Shown: in pieces, positions 22,076 through 33,599 of the stretch | Layout of the letters: each line of letters begins with the position of its first letter | Position numbering within the stretch: the stretch's first letter is position 1 | The notes under the pieces: generated by a model | What the model was told of the DNA's origin: nothing | The model's input: the letters and a program-made list of their open reading frames with translations, nothing else | The model's database searches: none | NCBI GenBank assembly: GCA_025594325.1 | Contig: JANHCV010000007.1 | Location: 124,001-188,000 of the forward strand | Direction of reading: 5' to 3' | Length of the DNA: 64,000 nucleotides | From: Blastocladiella emersonii ATCC 22665 | Lineage: Eukaryota > Blastocladiomycota > Blastocladiomycetes > Blastocladiales > Blastocladiaceae | Made by a program: the position numbers and the translations under genes

Positions 22076-23928
22076 GTCTCGGCGAGCGAGATCTGGAACA
22101 CGTCAAATGACGCGCTCAGCAAAGAAACTACAGCCGAGGCGGGACGAGGTGGGTCAGACGCGGTCCTTTCTCGCGGAAACACGTCGAGCCGTACCGTTGA
22201 GCGGGGTCTCCAAATTGAGGAACACCCGCGGTCGTCATGGACGTGAACGTGAAGAAGAAGAAGCAGATGCCGGCGCCTTGAGAAAAGCGCGCGGATGTAC
22301 GACAAAAGGCGAGAACTGGTCATTCCCCACTGGCTTGGCATCGCGCACAGGGTGCCGAGGTCTAGGCGGTGCTCGCGCTCCGAGGCGCAGTCAGCGTCCA
22401 CGGCTGCTGGGCCTCGCGATCGTCATGTGTCCCGCTCGGAAATGAGCATGCGGGGCGATCGAGTAGTGGTAGTAGTAGTAGAGCGGTGCGAGCGCTGTGT
22501 CGATGCCGTCCTTGTCAGTGAATCGTGGACCAGAGTGATTTGGGCCTTGGTCGTGTTGGCGGGTCGCGATGGACTCGCGCGCGGCGGTAGTGGGCGCCAG
22601 CGACGAGTCGGTGCGGGAGATCGCTCGGTCAGGTTGATCAGGTCGACCGAGTAGACGGATGGTCGGTCGTGGCGAAAGCGCGCCGCGACGTGGCGGGCCG
22701 GCCGGTTGCCGTGTACCGTGGGTGGGTGATGTGGTGGAACCGGGTGCGGCCGCGGATGGGTCGAAAATGAAAAGAACAATACACGGGCATCGAGGTGCGT
22801 CTTGCACTCTACACGGGCGACGCGACGCGACGAGTCAGCTGGCCGTGTCCATCGAGGCGAGCAGCAGCAGCAGCGCGAAATCCGTACCGAGGCCTGGATC
22901 TCGGTGTGGTGCGGCGGGTCGCGACTCTTGAAGGAGCTGGTACTGGTGGTACTGCCGGTACTGGTAGTCCTGGAGGTGTGCGAACCCGGGTACGCGTGGC
23001 GCGAGGAAGTCGAGGCCGGGGCGTGAGCTGCGAGACGATCTCTCGCGGTCGCGGCTGTCAGTCGACCTGGCCGTGAGCGTGAGCGTGTAGGTACCGCCGT
23101 AGTTGAGCGTGGCGGCGAAAATCGTCGATCTAGTCGGCGCGCATGGGGCTGGATGACGGGCGCGCGCGAGATCGACGACAATCTTCCCACTGGCCCGGCA
23201 TCGGTGCATGTGAACGTATGGCGTTCGGGGCCACTCCGAGAGCTTTGGCGGCGTCCACGGATCCGCCGCTCTCGCCCGACCCACCAAAAAGTACGGAGGT
23301 ATGGGGGGTCGAGGCCATGGGAGCGAGTGGGCAATGCACCGATGCCGTCCGTACCAGTGGGTCGTGGACGTTGTTGAGTTTGGCCGAGTGCTCGCCGTCG
23401 TACCCTTGCAGGATGGCCGGGACGACTTGAGCTGCTGACCTGGGGCACCGAGTCGCGGACGGCGGGGGGCCATGCCATACGTGTACGAGATGCGCTCGGT
23501 GCGGGCGCTACGACGACTCGATCGGGACGAGCGCGATCTTGGTCTGCGTCCGATGGTGGCGATGGCGCGCGAGTCGTTCGTGTAGTAGCGGGTTGCGGCC
23601 GTGCAGAGCGAGAAGGCCGGCGTCGAGTGACGGGCGGTCGTTGCTCGGGGCCGAGGCCGAGTAATCGACGTGGAGCTGGCGTCGATGGCCGATGGTCGCC
23701 GCCGCGGGCGCGTGCCTGCGAGCGAGCCGAGCAGGTGCGCGGGACTATGGCGAGCGGTGGTGCGAGGACACGCCGGGTAGTAGATGTCGCGCGAGCTGGG
23801 CCGATCCGGGTCTCGGTGTCGGCGGGCGCGGCGCGGGACCGGTACCGACATGGCGCGACTCGAGGTCGCAGTGGCCGTGGCCGAGAAGGGCGCGCACGCT
23901 GGAGGGCGCGCGTACACCAGGTCGAAGC

Positions 23929-23940
23929 TTTTTTTTTTTT
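23929..23940. repeat. 12-bp T run (A run on minus strand)
   Basis: A pure T12 tract, rare in such GC-rich DNA, lies about 87 bp downstream of the stop of the minus-strand gene that ends at 24027. On that strand it reads as poly(A). Confidence 0.8.
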
Positions 23941-24026
23941 CGTGGGTTTCGTTGGGGTTTTCGGTGACGAGAAAGCAAGACGGAAAGCAAAAGTAAATGG
24001 CGGGGAAGGGAGGAGGCGAGCGCTAC

Positions 24027-27000
24027 CTAATCCCAGTCATCACGATCAGAGATGATGAAGAGCGTGATCTGGAAATGCTCGGGCACGACGTCGTGGAAGA
24101 ACACAGGGAATGTCTCGTGTTTGATGATGGGGCAGGCCGTGTAGAGCGGACTCGCCGACGACCAGACCATTGGCGGGGACTCGCGGTGCGACGGGACGTA
24201 CCATACGTTGTCGGCGGGAACAAGAACCCCCTCCGCGTCCAGGTCGCACATGTCGTACGCGCCGCACCGGCAGTGGTCCTCCGCCTGGAAGCAGATGCAC
24301 TCGTCCCAGTCCGGGAGCGGGGGCAAGATCATCTGCAACCAGTTGAACAGGTCCGTGAGCCCGATGGGCTTGACCTCGGCCGCGGCCTTGCCCGTCACCA
24401 GCTCGGCGCGGCGCTCCTTGACCGCCCCCAAACGCGAGGCCCCAATGGCAGCGAGGCGGGCACGCAGCGAGGAGGCGGTCGAGGTCTTGCCCTTGACCGC
24501 GTCGTGCTTCGCGACGCAGTTGAACAGGTCCGTGGGCTCAATGTGCTTGACCTTGGCCATGCCCTGCTCGGAGTGGGGTTGATTACCTGCCGCCAATCTC
24601 CGGGCATTAATCGCAGCGAGGCGGGCGCGCAGGTAGGCAATGTGGGCCTTGCCTTTGAGCATGTCGTAACCCTTGGCCTGCGGGATCCGCGCCTCGGGCT
24701 GCAGGCCGACGTCGCCCGTGATCTCGGCGCGCAGTTTGGGCTCGAGGCCCGTGAAGGAAGGAACGTCGGGGGCGAGCACGCAGCGGCGGGTACGGTCGGC
24801 GAGGACCTGGGCCGCCTCCCGGTCGACTTGGAACCCGGCGGCGCACGCGAGGATGATGGCCGCCGCCACGTAGCGCTGCCGTTGCCGCTGCTGCTGCTGC
24901 CGCTGGACGAGCATGGAGGCGAAGCACGCGACCATAGCGTGGATCAGCTGGGTGTCGGAGATCTTGGGCGCGGCCGGCAGGTAGACCGTGTTGAAGCGCA
25001 CGGGGTACGAGAGGCGGTGGTGCTTGGTGGCTGGGCGGGAAGAAGTCGGCGCACGGGCCGCCTTGACCGCGAGCCGCTCAAAATCGAGCATGGCGCCGGC
25101 GAGCGCCGGATAGCGGCTGCCGATCCAGGGAAAGAAGGTGGTGATGGTCATGACCTGGCCCGCCATGTGCCCGTCGATCTTAATGTTGATGATACCCCGG
25201 TTGAGCAGCCTAACGCACGCGTGTACAGATCGAGGTTAGTGGTCTTGGCTCTCCCGGCACGAGTCGAGTGGGAAGGCGCAGAACGTACAGCACGCGGGTC
25301 CACTTGACCTCCTGGCCGGCCTTGGGCGTGATCTCCTCAATGTCGAGCTCGACGGCGCTGTCGGTGCGCGACGCGTTGACCGAGAGCGCGGACTGGAGCC
25401 GGCGAATGTGCTGGCTCGTGGAGCCGACGTGGAGCAGATCCTGGGGAACGCGGAAGTGGTGCTGCAGCTGCATGAAGGCCGACTGCTGGATGGCGGTGAC
25501 CCTGAGCCGGCGCTTGGCCGGGCCCGAAAGCATGGTGGTCGCCGCCGAGGTGGCCGTAAGACCCTTGAACATGCCAGTCGCCCGCGGCAGGTACATCCTA
25601 CAGTCGCGTGACCAGGTCTGTCAGTGACCGTGTTTTCGAGAGTCGGTTAAATGCGAAGTGAAGCATACGTGAGATCCATGGACAGGTTGATCAGCGAGGC
25701 ACGCTTCGCGACGGGCACGACGGCGAGGAGCAGGATCGCGATGGTGATGAAGGCAGGCGACGCGAACACGTCCAGGATGATGACGTCGAGGTTGTGGGTT
25801 TCGGACGGGATGACCGACGTCGGGACGGCCGGGTCGAACGAGTACAGGTAGCTGGCGCGCGTCGCGGCGGCGTGCACGACCGAGTCGAGACTGTCGGCGA
25901 TCAGCGTGACGGCGCGGGTGAGCGGGGTCTCGGTCCAAGACGCGCGAGTGTCCGAGAGCGGGTACTGGTCGTGGTCCTGCTCGGTGTTGAGGACCTGGTG
26001 GTGGTGGTGGTGGCGGTGCGGAGCAGGCGTGGGCTCGATGAGCGCCTTGGCCATGTTGACGAGGACGCGGGCCGAGTGCTGATGATCAGGCACGGCTCCG
26101 GGCTGCGCGAGTGGCGGCAGCGGGACCGACGACGAGTCCTTGGTCATGCCGGCGGCGGCATGCGCGGCGGCCGGTGCGGGCTCCGACTCGACGTAGCTGC
26201 GGGCCGGCTTCGTGAGGGCCAGCTTGAGCTGCTGCTCGAGCTCGTAGATGCGCTGGTCCTTGGCCGAGAGCTCCTGGTTCTTGGCGAGGAGCTGCTGCTC
26301 CTTGGCGAGCGACTCCTGCTGGTGCACGATGGCCTGCTGCTCGAGGTCGTGGACGCGCTGACGGTGCGTCATGGCGGCCGTGACGGTCTCGGACGGGAAC
26401 GTCATGTCGGACCCGACGAAGGCGCCCTTGTGGAGCGCGACGACCGTGTCGAGCGTCTGCGGCGATGACATGAGGGTCATGCCGACGAACCCGTACTTGT
26501 ACAGGTCGTGCTTGGACTGGGCGAGCGAGAGGACCTCATTGTCGGCTATACGGCTCACGGTGGTCAATCGCGCTGTTTGTGTGGCGGGTGGTGCAGTGAG
26601 GAATGAGACGAGTACCGAGAGCCGACGGCGCCGAGGCGAGCAGCGAGAGGTCGTCGACGGGCAGGCGCGTGGTCCGGGCACCGCACATGGCGGCGGCGGC
26701 CATGGCCGAGATGGTCTGGTTGGCGTAAGTGCCGTTCTTGGCCGTCACTGGCGGAACCGACGTGACGTTGGTGTTGGCGTTGGCCGAGGCGAGGGCGAGC
26801 CACGCGGTCGCGGAATCCACAGTCGAGACGAGGCCCGAGAGCCAGGCCCACGACGCGTCGCCGCGCGAGGCCGCCGAGAGGGCGGACGACTCCGACGCGT
26901 CGATCGAGGCCGACAGGTCGGCGGCGCGGAACAGGTCCGAGCGGCACGGGTTGTACGTGTCGGTGCCGGTGAGCGAGAAGGCCGAGCCCGAGGTGGGCAT

Positions 27001-27321
27001 GACGAGCGTGAGGTTGGCGAGCGTCTGGTTCGGGAACAGCTTGGTCGGTGCGATGGACGTCGAGGTAGACGTAGACGTAGGCGTGGACGGGATCTCAAAC
27101 ATGCGGGTGCAGTCCGACGGGACGGCGGGGCAGACGGTCGCCGGGCAGATCGTCGGCACGGGCGAGCAGGTCGCGGCAGGGGCGACGGCGGCCACGGCCA
27201 CGGCCACGGCCACGGCCACGGTGACGGCAACGGCGGGGGCGGCAAAGGCCGCGAACAGGATGGCGAGGGCCATGAGCCCGGCCATGAGGCGGGCGATGAT
27301 CGCGTCGCACACGGGCATCAT
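24027..27321 (-). CDS. uncharacterised 1024-residue membrane protein
   Basis: Four exons (27321-26616, 26545-25669, 25597-25289, 25209-24027) with introns of 70, 71 and 79 nt fit one frame. The N-terminus is a long hydrophobic segment (LMALAILFAAFAAPAVAVTV) whose Ala-Val run is encoded by CGGCCA repeats. A Cys/Pro/Thr-rich, probably glycosylated ectodomain follows with several NxT/S sites (NQTLANLT, NGTYANQT). Exon 2 carries a Gln/Glu-rich coiled coil (QQAIVHQQESLAKEQQLLAK) and a hydrophobic helix (AFITIAILLLAVVPVA). Another helix (YVAAAIILACAAGF) is in exon 4, and the cytosolic tail is Cys-containing (CICFQAEDHCRCGAYDMCD). I recognise no family. Splice phases close at all three junctions. 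The start at 27321 is the first of two tandem ATGs. Confidence 0.75.
27186..27232 (+). repeat. CGGCCA hexamer array within coding sequence
   Basis: About five to six copies of a GGCCAC/CGGCCA hexamer encode the Val-Ala run of the first hydrophobic segment on the minus strand. Length changes would lengthen or shorten the helix in frame. Confidence 0.7.
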
Positions 27322-28874
27322 CTTGGCGACGAGACCGTGTGGTACTTGATCCGGGTGGGGTTCTTGTTGCTTTACAGCGGGGTTTGTAACTCTCATACGC
27401 TTTCTCAAACTCTTGTTTGAGCAGGTCCAAGGCGGCCGGTGCCGCGACGACATGGAGTGCAGGGGCATCGCGGCGGGCGGGCACGGCGGGCGGGCACGGC
27501 GGGTGCCGCGGTGCACGGCACGGCGCGCGCGACGCGTCGGCGCGGTGGACATCTTTCAGGGAGACGCGCGACGCGTCGGCGCACGCGCACCGGCGGAGAC
27601 ACGGGCGCGGCGCAGCACGTGCGGGCGGGTCGGCGCGAGACACTTGTGCGGGACGCGTTGCGCCGAGTGCCCGCTCCGCTAACGAAGCGGCGATCGAGCG
27701 CCTCGCGACATGATTGGTCGAGGGCCGGTGCGGACCCGCGGACGCGAACACGGCGCGGCGCGGCGCGCGAGTGGAAGGGTGCGCCGGCGGGAGACAGCGC
27801 GGCGCCGCCGCGTGCGTGTGGCGGACCGCGGCGGGCGGACCGTGGTTCGAACTCTGGTTCGAGCGTGGCGGAGGGCAAGTGAAAGCGAGCGCCGCGCCCG
27901 TGACCGACGGTCGCTCTCTCGCGCGATGATTTCGGACGGCGGGTCGCGGGCGAACGAGATGGACGAGTCGGGATGCGACTGGATGCAATGCGATGCGCCG
28001 ACGCCGGCGGTGCCCGCGCGCGGTAGCTATCAAGTAGTCCCGTGGATCCCGCGCGGCGGCACGGGCGACGTTAGTCGGTGGTCGGTGGTCGGTGGTCGGT
28101 GGTCGGCGGTCGGTGGTCGGCGGTCGGTGATCGGCCCGGTGATCCGCCGGTACGGCCGACCGACGCGGTGATGATGATGATGAACGCCACACGCGACTCT
28201 CACCCTGCAATCAGCCGCCACCGGCTCCCGCACTACTCCTCCCGTCGCCATCCATGCTCACACATCCATCTCGTCCACGTTCGCATGCTTGGTCCATGGT
28301 CGGCTCGTGGGCGCGCGGGAGCGACCACCGCTGCGGCGGCGGATGCCCCGACCCGCCCGTCTGGTCGCCGTCTCGGCCCGTTGCACGAGCACTCGTTCGT
28401 TCGTTCGTGGTCGCCATGGTCGCCGTGGTACAGAGGACCGTCGTCGACGTGCTTGCGGTCGCCGATGGGGATGAGCAGCGCGTTGCGCGTCGCGATCGCG
28501 TGAGCCGAGGTGAGACACGCCGCAGCGCTCGTATGAGGCGCCGAGCCCCTCCAGGAGTCGCGGTGCACCACTATCCCGCCGGTCCCATGCCCGCAATACT
28601 GCCCGCAATGTATCTCTCGGCCGTTCTGCGCCGTCGGCCGAGGTCGCCGAGTCAAGGTCGCTGCCGTCGTCGCCGACCTGGCTGTTCGTCCGGCCCGCGA
28701 GGTCTCGCTTCCCTTGATCTCGCCGGGAGCGGCTCATACGGCCACGTAACCCGTGAGCTCTCACTCCTCTCGACCTTACCGGGATCCCGATCTCGCAGCC
28801 GGAGTCGTTCCTCGACCCGCCTTCGTCCTGTCCGCCAACAACCCTTGCTCTCACGCGACTCTGAGAACCGCCAT
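27322..28874. other. intergenic, 1.55 kb
   Basis: Contains a 7-bp tandem array at 28074-28129 and otherwise no gene that I can support. Frames on both strands are Arg-rich. It should hold the promoter of the membrane protein gene and the 3' end of the RRG7-like gene. Confidence 0.45.
28074..28129. repeat. 7-bp tandem repeat, GTCGGTG x8
   Basis: Eight head-to-tail copies of GTCGGTG, two of them GTCGGCG, are followed by the degenerate ATCGG. The array is intergenic. Confidence 0.9.
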
Positions 28875-29844
28875 CTATTGTTCTCCTTGGCACCCCCCAT
28901 CCACCCGCAGCCGGTACCACCGCTCGCCGTTCCTCGCCCGAAACTCGTCCACGTCGAGCCACGGCCACAGCTGCCGCGACAGCGGGTTGGCCACGCACAT
29001 GGACAGCCGCGTCGGGTCAAACTCGTCGGCGTCGTCCTCGTCCATCTCTCGCCACGGCTCGCGCACGGGCGGCAGCGTCACGAGGACCAGCGGCGTCGCC
29101 GCGACCCGCGTCGCCCACTTGATGGTGCCCGCCGTGAACCCGCGCTCCGACACCATGATCCCGAGCGCCGGCCCGTGCTCGCGCGCGTGCGCATCCACGA
29201 CCGCGGCGAACCCGTGCAGCGAGCCCGGGGAGAGCGGCCGCTGCGTCGTCTTGCACTGCCCAATGACGGGGATCGCGCGCGGGTGCGCCGCGCGTGGCGT
29301 GGACCACGAGGTCGGCGTGTCGATCGCCTTGGGGTCACGGAGCGCGCCCCACGGCATGAGGTGCCCGACAAAGTCGATGCCTAGTTTGTGGGTGGTGTTA
29401 GCGCCTCGAAACGGTCGGTCTGCTGTGCGTGCGAGTCGGATACACACCGCCGTCGCCCGACTTGCCGACATGCTGCACACGGGCCGGCTGCGAGGCGTTG
29501 ATGGCGTCGACAGTACGCAGCTCAAACTCGAGGCCGATCTGGTACGTGCTGTTGGACCCGCGCCACGGGCTCACGAAGATGTCGCCGCTCAGTGCGGTGA
29601 CACCGGCCTCGCCAGCCTCTTGACTTTGAGGTAGCGTCGGCGAGGGCGGCTTGGGCTGCGAGCGCGCGGCGGCCTCCTCGGCCTCGAGCTGATCGACCTG
29701 AGCGAGGAGCGCCTGGAGTGCCTTGTCGTCGTCGCCAAGGTCGAGGACCGGAGGGTCGGCCGGCGAGGTCAGGCACCGGGCGGTGGCCGAGCGCAGGGCG
29801 GGCCGTCCCAATGCAGCCAGCCTTGTCCTCAGCATCGTATTCAT
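28875..29844 (-). CDS. RRG7: RRG7-like mitochondrial protein with PD-(D/E)XK-type fold
   Basis: Two exons (29844-29448, 29380-28875; 67-nt intron GTGTGT...CTAG) give 300 residues. An Arg/Ala-rich N-terminus (MNTMLRTRLAALGRPALRSA) looks like a mitochondrial presequence. The core reads GLEFELRTVDAI, then GKSGDGGIDFVGHLMPWG across the splice site, then IPVIGQCKTTQRPLSPG. The spaced Glu, Asp and QCK match the restriction-endonuclease-like core of the fungal RRG7/DUF2034 family, required for respiratory growth in yeast. Whether it cuts DNA is not known. Joining the exons recreates GDGGID exactly, which supports the splice model. It is divergent from the RSPH10B-like gene, 155 bp apart. Confidence 0.8.
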
Positions 29845-29999
29845 GGGCAGCGTTGCATTGATTATGGGGAGAAAGAAAAGGGAACGCCGATCAACCTCCT
29901 CACGTGGGCCGTCTCCGCGCGAGACGCGTCGACGCGTTTCTCCCTTCGCGTCGTTTTTCACCCTCTCCCTATACACACACACATTCCAATGGAGTCACC
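29845..29999. promoter_or_regulatory. RRG7/RSPH10B divergent promoter region
   Basis: There are 155 bp between start codons, with a pyrimidine-rich stretch and a CACACACA run just before the plus-strand ATG. No TATA box is evident. Confidence 0.45.
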
Positions 30000-32900
30000 A
30001 TGCTAGCATCGCCGCTCCTCGAACTCGGCGCACTGCTCGGCGACTTTTCGCGGCTCGCTGCTGCTCAGCACGCCGACGCGGCAGCGACTGCTCCACACGC
30101 CGACCTCGTCGATCCCGTGCTCGGCCATGACCCTCCACGACCGCACCGGCTGACCGCGACCAAGGAGCGCATTGCCTTTGCCTCGGAGCCCGGCCTGAGC
30201 CTCTTGCGCGGCGCAGATGGGGCAGGGTCCCACGCTCCGCCGCTGCACGGCCACGACGCGCCGCGGCCGCAGACTGCCGCGCCCGCCGCGACGTCCGCAC
30301 CCAGTACCGACTCGGTCGCCGAGATCCGATCGCGCGAGTCCGCGGCAGCGCCGCGCGTCGCCTCACCCGCGCGCCATCACCTGGCCCAGAGCCACGTCCA
30401 CTCGCTCGGCCCGCTCGGCGACGGCCAGGTCAGCATCCGCTTCTCCAACGGCGCCACGTACACGGGCCCGCTCGCCAACGGCGAGATGCACGGTCTCGAC
30501 GCCATCTACACCTGGCACCCGTCGGGCACGCGCTTCGCCGGCCAGTTCCTGCGCAACCGCATCCACGGCGAGGGCCGCTTCGAGTGGGCCGACGGCAGCA
30601 CCTACCGCGGCGAGGTCCAGAACAATGTCCGCAGCGGCAAGGGTACCCACGATTCTCTCAGACCCTCACCCGCGCACGACCAACTGACCTCGTTCCGAGT
30701 AGGCGAGATCACGCTCTCGACCGGTGTCAGGTACACGGGGACGTGGCTCGACGGCCGCCCGCACGGTACCGGCCGCATGGTCTACTCGGACACGCCGCTC
30801 TCCTTTTACGACGGCGATTTCGTCCACGGCCAGCGCCACGGGCACGGCACGATGCGGTACCCGTCGGGCGCGCAGTACACGGGCGCGTGGGCCGGCGGCG
30901 AGCGGCACGGCCAGGGCACCATGGTGTGGGCCGCCGCAGAGTACTCGGGCGCCTGGGAGCACGGCCGCATGCACGGCCGCGGGCGCTACCTGTGGAAGCT
31001 CGATCAGCGACAGCAGCTGTTGTTGCCTAGTGGCAAGTCCGGCGGCAGCACCAGTGGACCCGCCGCCGCTCGACGCGGGAGCAGTAGCAGCAGCACCGAC
31101 AGCAGCCAGGTCGAGGACGACGTCCCTGGCAAGTTGCAGGTGTTCCCGCGGGCGAGTGCCGGCTCGCCGCATCACCACCACTCGCACTCGCACTCGCCCT
31201 CGCCGCGCCATCACGGCCACGGGCACTGGCACAGCCACGGGAGCCGCACCAACGACCTGGGCGAAGAGGACGATAGTAGTAGTAGTAGCGGCGGCGGTGC
31301 GATGCGCGCCCAGTACAGCTGCCGGAACTGGTACGAGGGCGACTTTGTTGCCAACCAGCGCCACGGCCGCGGCGTGCTGCACTATGCCGACGGGTCCGAG
31401 TACGCGGGCGAGTTTGTCGCCAACAAGAAGCACGGCGCCGCCGTGTACCGCGACCGGTACGGCCGCGTGTACCGCGGGCCGTGGGTCAACGACCGCATGG
31501 CCGAGCCATTCCCTGACGCGGCCGGCGGCGGCGGTACGTTCTTGAAACCTCGTTGAACCCGCGCTCCCACTGACGCGTTACCACCTCCGTAGTGCCCGAC
31601 TTCCAGCTGCCGTACGCGGACCGCGACGCGCTCTCGTCCATGGTGCGGCGGCACCTCCCGCTGCTGACGCGCCGGTTCGCGCAGTACGCGTCGCTCGCGC
31701 CCGACCTGCTCAACAGCGCCACGCTGCCGTGCGGGCTGTCGCGCAGCCAGTGGTGGGCGCTGCTCGCCGATGCGGGCATCCGGCGGCACCGCGTGTCGCT
31801 GGCGGCCGTCGACGCGCTGGTCGATGCGCTGCTCGACCGCCCCGACTACCCGCGCACTCGAGATCACAACCACGACAACCACGACGAGACCGGCAAGTGC
31901 GTGCGCGCGTGCCCGGCCGCAGTCCCGACCCGCAGTCTGCACTTCTTCGACTACCTGTGCTGTCTCATCGAGGTCGCCACGTTCCTGTACGCGCCCGACA
32001 CGCCCGGCGTCGGCGGCGGCGCGCTCGGCAGCCGCATCTCGCTGCAGTCGCCGTGTGCTGCTGCCGGTACGGCATGGACCCGCGGACTCGATCCAACGAC
32101 GGTGCTCCTCGAGGGGTCGGTGCGGGCCGTGGCGTTCGACCGCTTCGTCACGGCAGACCTGGCCAGCGCAGAGCACTCTGGAGCGGGACTGCCAGGTTCG
32201 GCATCCGCCCAAGGCCCATCCTCGCGACCCGGATCGGGCTCGGGGTCGGGGTCCGCGACGTCGCGCGTCCGACCCATGACGACGGGCAGTACCGACGACA
32301 TCCTCGAGGCGTACCGCGCAGCGTGTCATCGGGCGCCGAACGAGGGCTGGCACGTCCGGCCGCGGCGCACGCACGCGGCGTTCTGGTCGGTCCTCGGCGA
32401 CTTTTGCCCGCTCGTTGATGCCCTGTACGCGCTGCGCGCCGACTGGGACGTGGCGCGGGTGCTGCACCTGCTGCACCTCGCGGGCGAGCTGGCGCCGCGC
32501 GACCTCGGCACCGTGGTCCACACGCTCGCTGAGTGCATCCCGTGGCTCACGGCCGACGCCGCCGTGTACCTCGAGTATCCGCTGGTCCCGCTCGAGATGG
32601 CCGAGGTCCTGTTCGAGACGTTCGCCGTGTCGGCCTTCTTCCCCGCCCCGCCGCCCACGCCGCGCGGGTCCGCCCTGCTGCCCGGCGCCAGCGGACCGCG
32701 GCCGCAGCGGCCGTGGACGAATAGCGGCCGCGCGTCGGCCTCGCATGTCTCGCACTCTGCGCTGTCGCACGGGTCCACGTCGGCTCAGGCAACGCGGGCT
32801 CACGGCGGCGGGATCGCGCGGGGTGCCGCCCACCACGGATCGCGCGGGCACACTGCGGGATCCGCGACCACGACGGCGTCGACAGCCGACTCGTCGCGCG

Positions 32901-33544
32901 CCACGACGCGCCCGCACACGGCTGCTGCTGACTCGGCCATTGCCGCGCCGCAGTCGGACGAGGTCGGGGGCGCGCGGCACAACTCGCTCCCGGCCGCGGC
33001 CTCGACTACTACATCCGTTCAAGTCGGCTCGACGCCCCCGAACGGCGCCCCGGTTCCGCCCAAGCGCGTCGCCGTACTCGCAGCGGGCGGCTCCAACGCG
33101 ACACGCCGCGCATCGTCGACCTCGCTCGCGGTCGTGTCGCCGCAGGCGGGCAAGCCGAGCGGCAGCCTCGCCACGAGCCAGCCCTCGTGCGGGTCGATCG
33201 CGGGCGGGCTCGCCGACTCGGTCCCCAGCCGCATCTCGCCCGTCTCGGGAAGCAGCGGAGACTCGGGACCCGCGGCGGGTCTGACGCTCCCACGCCGCGG
33301 CAGCCGGTCGGCGCGCGAGTCCATGGCCGGCGGGCTCACGGCCGACGCGCCCGAGGTGGTGCCTGACGCAGACGTGTCAGTATCACTGCCCGTGTTCACG
33401 TCGCCGACTTTGGGGAGCGAGCGCGGTGTGGCAGCAGGTCCCAAGCGGCCGATCGACCTCGCGGCGCACGTCCGCGCGCGGCTCAAGGTGTTTGCGGCCA
33501 AATCGGACCAGTTCACGCGGCTCGTCGCGCAGCTCGGTCGCTGA
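30000..33544 (+). CDS. RSPH10B: MORN-repeat radial spoke head protein, RSPH10B-like
   Basis: Three exons (30000-30642, 30703-31533, 31593-33544) encode 1141 residues. About ten MORN repeats run from roughly residue 145 to 490, for example YTGTWLDGRPHGTGRMVY, YDGDFVHGQRHGHGTMRY and YEGDFVANQRHGRGVLHY. A Ser- and His-rich insert separates the seventh and eighth. After VPDFQLPYADRDALSS comes a helical domain with FFDYLCCLIEVATFLY, FWSVLGDFCPLVDALY and YLEYPLVPLEMAEVLFETF, as in RSPH10B. The last 280 residues are Ser/Ala-rich. Radial spoke proteins act in motile 9+2 axonemes, so the organism should make flagellated cells. The first intron (60 nt) has no in-frame stop, so retention would give a 20-residue insert. 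Confidence 0.82.
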
Positions 33545-33599
33545 GTGTCATTCGATGGGATGGAGCGATTAATATTTACACACACGAGGGGGTTGGGCC

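Larger units (their letters stand above)
18981..24026. other. 5-kb gene-poor region with coding-like fragments
   Basis: No intact gene can be built here. The longest frames are Arg/Ser-rich on both strands. Minus-strand fragments with normal codon use occur at about 21.93-21.83 kb (TSFLGQYLYSYQEQIGG), 21.44-21.34 kb (LTQQLDNSLQIELEFLKQL), 23.40-23.15 kb and 22.53-22.40 kb. Some resemble the membrane protein gene on its right, so decayed copies are likely. I cannot exclude an expressed gene with many small exons. Confidence 0.4.

Noticed and set aside
23929-23940. poly(A) tail of a retrocopied gene
   Set aside because: The upstream minus-strand gene has three introns, so it is not a processed copy. 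The A run may be chance or part of its 3' UTR.
27470-27510. possible CRISPR-like or minisatellite repeats
   Set aside because: Only two to three GGCGGGCAC units without spacers; simple slippage in GC-rich DNA.
27838-27880. tRNA-like TTCGAAC motif
   Set aside because: The flanking stems do not pair and no anticodon arm can be drawn.
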